Part shown: positions 60,701 to 64,000 of the stretch, piece after piece | Position numbering within the stretch: the first letter of the stretch is position 1 | Layout of the letters: each line of letters opens with the position of its first letter | DNA from: Panopea generosa | Lineage: Eukaryota > Mollusca > Bivalvia > Adapedonta > Hiatellidae | Length of the DNA stretch: 64,000 bases | Direction of reading: 5' to 3' | NCBI GenBank assembly: GCA_029582155.1 | Contig: CM055907.1 | Location: forward strand, 14,043,992 to 14,107,991 | Position numbers and translations under genes: made by a program | The notes under the pieces: generated by a model | Database searches by the model: none | The model's input: the letters and a program-made list of their open reading frames with translations, nothing else | Told to the model about the DNA's origin: nothing

Positions 60701-63136
60701 TTTTTATACACCCGCAACATTGACGTCATGCCTTGGCCTGCGTGTTCACCTGACTGCAATCTGACTGAACACGCTTGGGATTACCTTGGACGGCGGTTAC
60801 GTCTTTTGTGAAAAATACGATTCTTTGATTCACTCCATTCCGTTTCATTGTTTTGCATTAAAATGTATGATAACATATTTATATTACATATGTTCAATAG
60901 TAAAATTAAAATCAATATTATTTTATTTCCAAAAGGGAAAATACGTATGCTATTGTGTAAACAGTCAACTAAACTTAACAGAAGCTCGGGAAACAGAATG
61001 TAAACAACGATGTGACTTGCCTATAGGTATTCTATGTGGAGGTGACAATTTTGTGTCATTATATGAGGCAGGTAATCCCAAAAGTGTATCACTGTTTATT
61101 GTGTTATTTTCATATATTGTATATATTTATCTCTTATATAACTTAGGCCACGCGGGTAATGTTATAAAATCACCACTTCTTTTTTTTTTATAGATTTGCT
61201 AATTTAGTTACGTAACTGCATATATATACCTGCGTAACTGCCAGTTAAAATGCCACACACGAGTACTAAAATAGGGGTTTCGCTTTTAAAATCAATCTCA
61301 CGACTTTTGAATGTTTAATGCATATGTATATAATACCGTCTTCCGTGACCTAGTGGTTAAGGCGCCCCACCCCTTCGGCAGCGGGAAGTCGAAGGTTCAA
61401 ACTTAGGTTTTTATAGTTGGCGCAGGCGGTTGCACATCAAGCACCTACTCAAATTGAGGGGTACCGAATGTCTAGCAGCCCCGCAACACTAACTTTCGGG
61501 AAGTTATCGTGTTCAACATTGTGGTTAAAACGTTTTATATGTTTTATCTATGGTGTCTTTTTCAATTCGTTAACACACATACTTGTATACTTGAACATTA
61601 ATTGTTTTTAGTGAATATTAGTAGCATTATCTTTTCTTTTTTTTTAAATTCGGTTGAATAAAATTGGAAATATCTGAAACTTGATTTTTGTGTGCCAAGT
61701 CAAAAGTATGGTTCATGAAAATTTTTCATAAAAAATTAAATTAAAAATTTAATCTACTGGAAATTATTGTTTTATCAACTCCTGAAATTTGATCACAACA
61801 TGCTACGCTGATCAGGAGTTATTGAAAAATGTTTCAACTTTTTGTCTCTTTGCAAACTTAAATTAAAATTTAATTTTCCCAATCAAATCAGTATTTGCTG
61901 TAATATATGTTACATGTATGTTTCAAAGATTCTAAAATGGTTAAACCTTTTCATTCACCATAGATATTATTTGATTTATTTAACTATTTGCCATACAAGT
62001 TGTATTTATAACAAACCTCTTGTTAACTTTATTATAATCAGTTCAATACATTGTTTATTGAAAAAGGATAAACTTAGCTATAATGATATAACTAGCTCTT
62101 GGTCGAGATTAACCAACACTTGCTAAGCTAATCAGATACACACATAAACAAGGAGTTACTGATATAAAATTTAAGTTTTGATATATATCAATGCACATTC
62201 CTGTATGTTTTACGTTTTAACGTGTACTGAACGGAACAGCTAACCCGCCACTTGATATTTTATATATTTCCAAACTGAACGGAACAGCGAATCCGTCACC
62301 TATTATTTTACGTATTTTCGCCAAAAGTATCAAAACAATAACCGTGAAATTTTAACTTGAATAAGAAAGAACATTTAAAATAACAACGGAACAGCTAACC
62401 CGCCACTTGATATTTTATATGTTTCCAAACTGAACTGAACAACAAAACCTGTCATTTTACGTATTTTCGCCAAAAGTACCAAAACAATTATCGTGAAATT
62501 CGAACTTGAATAAGAAAGAACATTAAGAAAAACAATGACCAAGTTTTTATTATAAAATTTGACAGTTATTGTAATAATTTCATTTTAATTGAAAAGGTTA
62601 TGCTAGTCAATATTTTGGAAATACTTTAATTGGCGAGTTAGCTATTCCGTTCAGAATATTTACTCATCTAAGTTGATATGGGGAATATTTTATAAGTTGC
62701 CTTTCGTGCTTCTAATGGGTCTTTTATTCATATAAATGTATTATTAATGGGAGTTTTATACATACAAAAACATTTCGTTATTTTTTAGTTCCAGTTTTAT
62801 CTGCTGATAACGTTAGTTCCGGTAAAGGTTTATACGATGGCGAATGTATTGTCTATGATACATCAACTGATGTCTTCCGGTGGTTTAAATGCGACACCAA
62901 TGATAAGGTGATTTTAAGTCCTTTGTGCCAAACGGATAACGGAACACTTACTGTTGATTCTGTTCGTGTTGCAAACTGGGAAGAGGCGGTTAAGAAATGC
63001 TTCGAGAATAATAGTTTCCTTGCCACACACCACTATATTTCGTCGATGCTTATAGAACAATTCAAAGAGCAAATCAAGAATAATGGCATGCTGTGGACTT
63101 CAATGTTTAGAAGTTTAGCTATCAATAAATACACCG
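51729..63136 (+). CDS. Secreted/ectodomain protein with WSC domain inside a C-type-lectin-like domain (partial)
   Basis: A five-exon gene model that continues off the right edge; 292 residues are readable. Order: signal peptide (1-23), first part of a CTLD (25-89: W37-D-T-A40...C44 and the F-W-L-G-Y motif at 75-79), a WSC-type domain (90-175) with eight Cys (91, 114, 118, 135, 137, 152, 156, 164) and a CGG..FVSLYE ending, then the closing part of a CTLD (C195, W207, C210, C222). A second CTLD start follows (W239-E-E-A-V-K-K-C246, FLAT, L-W at 277-278). WSC domains bind carbohydrate or cell wall; CTLDs bind sugars or proteins. A surface or secreted recognition role is inference. Introns 1, 2, 4 and 5 are phase 1 and intron 3, inside the WSC, is phase 0. 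No ligand-binding EPN/QPD-type motif is visible in the readable part. Intron 1 is 6.0 kb and contains SINEs and a MITE. Confidence 0.8.
52255..52490. repeat. 29-30-bp tandem repeat in intron 1 (~7 copies)
   Basis: Units of the form ATATGAAAGAAATACACATT CAATTTCAG, with GGAAGTGATAC variants. Each unit ends in a TTTCAG that resembles a splice acceptor, but no coding follows. Confidence 0.85.
52580..52882 (+). repeat. SINE family B copy in intron 1
   Basis: Head GCGGTGGTCTAGTGGTAGAG with a weakened B box; body GTACTAGAAGCTTCCTCGCT, TTCTAGGTCTGGTGTCAGT, GTGTCTGCGGCATGATACT and GACACCGTCGCGATATAATT. The tail is ACACCATACAACAACAAC. It is read through by a 117-residue ORF that is not a gene. Confidence 0.9.
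53133..53385 (+). repeat. SINE family A copy in intron 1
   Basis: Head GTCGGGTCCGG with B box GCGAGTTCGAATCCC; body and CGACGCTGAATATTTAAT tail as in the other family A copies, with one internal shortening. Confidence 0.85.
53487..54641 (+). repeat. Dispersed repeat R1, interrupted copy in intron 1
   Basis: Matches 27,949-28,313 in two blocks (about 53,487-53,660 and 54,540-54,641). The ~880 bp between them have no counterpart in the shorter copy, so either this copy received an insertion or the other lost sequence. The intervening DNA has no recognised feature. Confidence 0.55.
54643..54812. repeat. ~37-40-bp degenerate tandem repeat in intron 1
   Basis: Five units of the form AGACATAACCAATCACATTAG with ATC/ACT-rich joins, starting directly at the edge of repeat R1. 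Confidence 0.8.
55250..56060. repeat. Dispersed repeat with internal repeated segments
   Basis: Segments such as GATACG(C/T)(A/C)CTAGCAA.TTT, TCATGAAAATCGGTTAAA/AAACCGGTTAAACAG and GTACAGACATATGTACAGAC recur at irregular spacing. This pattern is familiar from invertebrate interspersed repeats. No coding was found. Class unknown. Confidence 0.4.
56061..57038. other. No feature seen (intron 1)
   Basis: AT-rich intronic sequence; the 60-residue ORF at 56,508 lacks splice or domain support. Confidence 0.5.
57041..57798. mobile_element. 758-bp MITE with TA duplication, next to exon 2
   Basis: Terminal inverted repeats AGGTAGTTCGCGGTGTTCCT (left) and, in reverse complement, AGGTAGTTCGCGGCGTTCCT (right) are followed by matching TATC...TTTTTTTACATCT. 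TA flanks both ends (57,039-57,040 and 57,799-57,800). There is no transposase. A second inverted repeat is nested inside (about 57,090-57,385). A TA duplication suggests a Tc1/mariner-superfamily relative. The TIRs are over 90% identical near the tips, so the insertion looks fairly recent compared with others here. Confidence 0.85.
57821..58018 (+). CDS. Exon 2: first part of the CTLD
   Basis: Acceptor CACATTTTAG| and donor ATAG|GTATGT. It is 198 nt, phase 1 to phase 1. It encodes the W-x-x-A-x-x-x-C signature of a CTLD helix and DKFWLGYIKTYNIFQYIG, the counterpart of the WIGL strand. The polypyrimidine tract is short (ATTTT), and the MITE ends only 20 nt upstream. Confidence 0.85.
58533..58654 (+). 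CDS. Exon 3: first half of the WSC domain
   Basis: Acceptor GTGTATTTAG| and donor GAG|GTAACG; 122 nt, phase 1 to phase 0. It begins GCAKSNYINSIAEENYTTGI and carries three of the eight cysteines, with the C-x-x-x-C and YIGLG pattern of WSC domains. Confidence 0.85.
59242..60805 (+). pseudogene. Decayed Tc1-like transposase with an insertion (intron 3)
   Basis: N-terminal part 59,242-59,745: helix-turn-helix-like MPRLNFEENACVLAMFECGR and QVARRL, then, after a frame change near 59,335, DTGTFVDRPHAGIP, YIRQRHLRDRFLTAES, GLRDRGISCRRPYRGLVLMR and RLIWARNH, all standard Tc1-family blocks. A further frame change near 59,660 gives GGRIRVRRRRHERYA. The C-terminal part 60,536-60,800 has GVIVWATI, GNLTAMRYINQILRPMVIPM, MPWPACSPDCNLTEHAWDYL and GRRL. 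The catalytic ESRF block is not readable, so it cannot be active. About 790 bp of unrelated CpG-rich DNA separates the parts. TIRs were not located. Confidence 0.8.
59746..60533. mobile_element. CpG-rich insert within the Tc1 copy
   Basis: It interrupts the transposase between the ERYA and GVIVW blocks. It is dense in CGAC/GTCG motifs (CGACAGTCGT, ACGACTGTCG, CACGACGGCAAGTCG), giving much short inverted complementarity. The ends are loosely inverted (TTAAGCCCCGGGCACAAC versus TAAAGGCTTGGTCACAAC in reverse complement). A non-autonomous DNA element is the likely reading, but no target duplication is clear. The ORFs across it are spurious. Confidence 0.55.
60936..61071 (+). CDS. Exon 4: second half of the WSC domain
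   Basis: Acceptor TTTCCAAAAG| and donor GCAG|GTAATC; 136 nt, phase 0 to phase 1. It encodes GKYVCYCVNSQLNLTEARET, then ECKQRCDLPIGILCGGDNFV and SLYEA. The CYC pair, C-x-x-x-C and CGG..xxSLY ending are characteristic of WSC domains. Confidence 0.85.
61337..61530 (+). repeat. tRNA-derived SINE (family D) in intron 4
   Basis: Head TCCGTGACCTAGTGGTTAAG with CGCCCC... and the B-box-like GAAGGTTCAAACTTAGG. The long variable region recalls Leu/Ser-type tRNAs. The body limit is uncertain. It is related to the head at 841-915. Confidence 0.6.
61531..62226. other. No feature seen (intron 4)
   Basis: Very AT-rich. A loosely repeated pair (AGGAGTTATTGAAAAATGTT near 61,820 and AAGGAGTTACTGATATAAAA near 62,150) may reflect an old duplication. 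Confidence 0.4.
62227..62523 (+). repeat. Dispersed repeat R3, two tandem copies in intron 4
   Basis: Direct copies (about 62,227-62,374 and 62,388-62,523) share CGGAACAGCTAACCCGCCAC, TTGATATTTTATAT.TTTCC, TTTACGTATTTTCGCC, AAAAGTA.CAAAACAAT and GAATAAGAAAGAACATT. A third, single copy is at 34,803-34,920. Confidence 0.85.
62789..63136 (+). CDS. Exon 5: end of first CTLD and start of second CTLD
   Basis: Acceptor TTATTTTTTAG| and donor ACCG|GTAAGT; 348 nt, phase 1 to phase 1. The first part encodes GECIVYD...FRWFKC...LCQTD, the closing C-x..W-x-x-C..C pattern of a CTLD. The second part encodes SVRVANWEEAVKKCFENNSF with FLAT, and MLWTSMFRS, an opening CTLD half. Its last residues (N-K-Y-T-G) end at the same relative place as exon 2 (F-Q-Y-I-G). 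Confidence 0.85.
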
Positions 63137-63252
63137 GTAAGTCAGCTAAGGATGGGCCATATGTTGAAATTACCGATCTCCATAGCGAGAACATAAACAT
63201 GTTTGGGAGAAGAAAATTAAATATATTGGTAGATGTCCAAGATGAGAAGTAG
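63137..63252 (+). CDS. Possible alternative 3' extension of exon 5
   Basis: If the exon 5 donor is not used, the frame stays open for another 38 residues (GKSAKDGPYVEITDLHSENI... to DVQDEK) and stops with TAG at 63,250-63,252. The residue mix is protein-like rather than intron-like. This would give a complete 329-residue protein without the rest of the second CTLD. The strong GTAAGT donor argues that the spliced form also exists. Confidence 0.45.
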
Positions 63253-63267
63253 TATTCAGGGGACACG

Positions 63268-63273
63268 AATAAA
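63268..63273 (+). terminator. Candidate poly(A) signal AATAAA
   Basis: A canonical hexamer 16 nt after the TAG at 63,252, followed by a T/C-rich CTTCCTCTCTGTTT stretch. It would serve the extended form of exon 5. Confidence 0.4.
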
Positions 63274-63679
63274 CTAAACTTCCTCTCTGTTTAATTACAT
63301 CTAGACATCCTTAAGGTTAAGGTTATACATTATATTCGAAACATAACGTTAATTACTTTGTGGATGATTCGATATTAATTCACTAAATCTTGCTAGCTGA
63401 AGATTTTTCATGGTGATACCGTGCTGAAGTCGGTAGACGTTAAAATTAAAAATTGCACAAACCAGACACTCGTTATGTAACGTTAAGGCCATCTAGTTAT
63501 TTCAAAATCAGTCATCTCCAATAGTTTTCGTTAATAACCTGTGTGGCCAACACGGGACGTGTTGCATGTTTCCACTCGTTACAGTGTATGTTTTTACCGT
63601 TGCATGTATAAATGTATTTACACTTGACAGTCTAATGGCATTTGAAAGTTAAGAATATTTTTTATAAAATAGTGAGACC
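63274..63679. other. No feature seen (intron 5 or 3' flank)
   Basis: AT-rich DNA between the candidate poly(A) signal and the terminal SINE. Confidence 0.5.
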
Positions 63680-63991
63680 GCGGCGTGGTCTAGTGGTAGA
63701 GCGTCCGCCTCGCATGCGGAAGGTCGTGGGTTCAATCCCCGGCCGGGTCATACAAAAGACTTTAAAAATGGTACTAGAAGCTTCCTCGCTAGACGATCAG
63801 CATTTAGAGGAGAGTTCTAGGTCTGGTCAGCCCTGTGTCAGTATAATTTGACTGGGTGGGGTATCATACCATGTGTCTGCGGCATGATACTCTAATGTGA
63901 CAGCGCTTAGAACACTGTCTCAAGTAGACACCGTCGCGATATGACTGAAAAATTTTTGAAAGCGACGCTAAACACCATACAACTACAACAT
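63680..63991 (+). repeat. SINE family B copy, best preserved
   Basis: The head GCGGCGTGGTCTAGTGGTAG, CCGCCTCGCATGCGG (anticodon-arm-like, CGC as in an Ala tRNA) and B box GTGGGTTCAATCCCCG are nearly intact. The body and the GCGACGCTAAACACCATACA tail define the family. The continuing body shows that it is a SINE rather than a tRNA gene. Confidence 0.92.
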
Positions 63992-64000
63992 ATTAAATAG

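Noticed and set aside
63680-63752. Functional tRNA-Ala (CGC) gene
   Set aside because: The tRNA-like head is followed directly by the same body and tail as three other copies, so it is a SINE head.

Overview
The window is AT-rich eukaryotic DNA. It has no bacterial-type gene density, shows spliced exons with GT-AG boundaries, and carries many tRNA-derived SINEs, MITEs and very long minisatellites. The SINE bodies and repeat styles look like those of a lophotrochozoan, most likely a mollusc and perhaps a bivalve. That placement is inference; nothing here fixes the species.

One protein-coding gene is well supported. It begins at 51,729 on the + strand and runs off the right edge, with five exons (51,729-51,798; 57,821-58,018; 58,533-58,654; 60,936-61,071; 62,789-63,136). 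It encodes a signal peptide followed by a C-type-lectin-like domain (CTLD) that appears to be split by an inserted eight-cysteine WSC domain. A second CTLD half then starts. Introns 1, 2, 4 and 5 are phase 1 and intron 3, inside the WSC, is phase 0, so the modules are flanked by matching phase-1 introns. An open extension past the fifth donor ends in a stop with AATAAA 16 bases later, which suggests a short alternative terminal exon. At the left end (992-1,215) there is a probable 3'-terminal exon of an unidentified gene.

Nearly half of the window is tandem repeat: a 55-bp array (4.71-8.30 kb), GAT-type microsatellite (9.68-10.29 kb), a 39-bp array (15.44-16.60 kb), a 31-bp array (16.93-27.72 kb), a G-rich ~90-115-bp array (30.83-31.54 kb), a heptamer array (33.61-34.31 kb) and a 33-bp array (39.18-51.17 kb). 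The four long arrays show local higher-order structure or long spurious ORFs. The 33-bp array ends about 550 bp before the start codon of the lectin gene.

The rest is dispersed repeats: at least four SINE families, TIR elements with TA target duplications, a hAT-like MITE with an 8-bp duplication inserted in a SINE, a 1.13-kb foldback element with ~480-bp arms plus a solo arm, a decayed Tc1-like transposase interrupted by a CpG-rich insert, a mariner end, a LINE endonuclease fragment, and a broken transposase-like GQNK/GHTxMEC fragment. No retroviral or LTR element was recognised. The most interesting items are the WSC-in-CTLD architecture, the MITE that ends 20 bp before a splice acceptor of that gene, and the possible intronic polyadenylation isoform.
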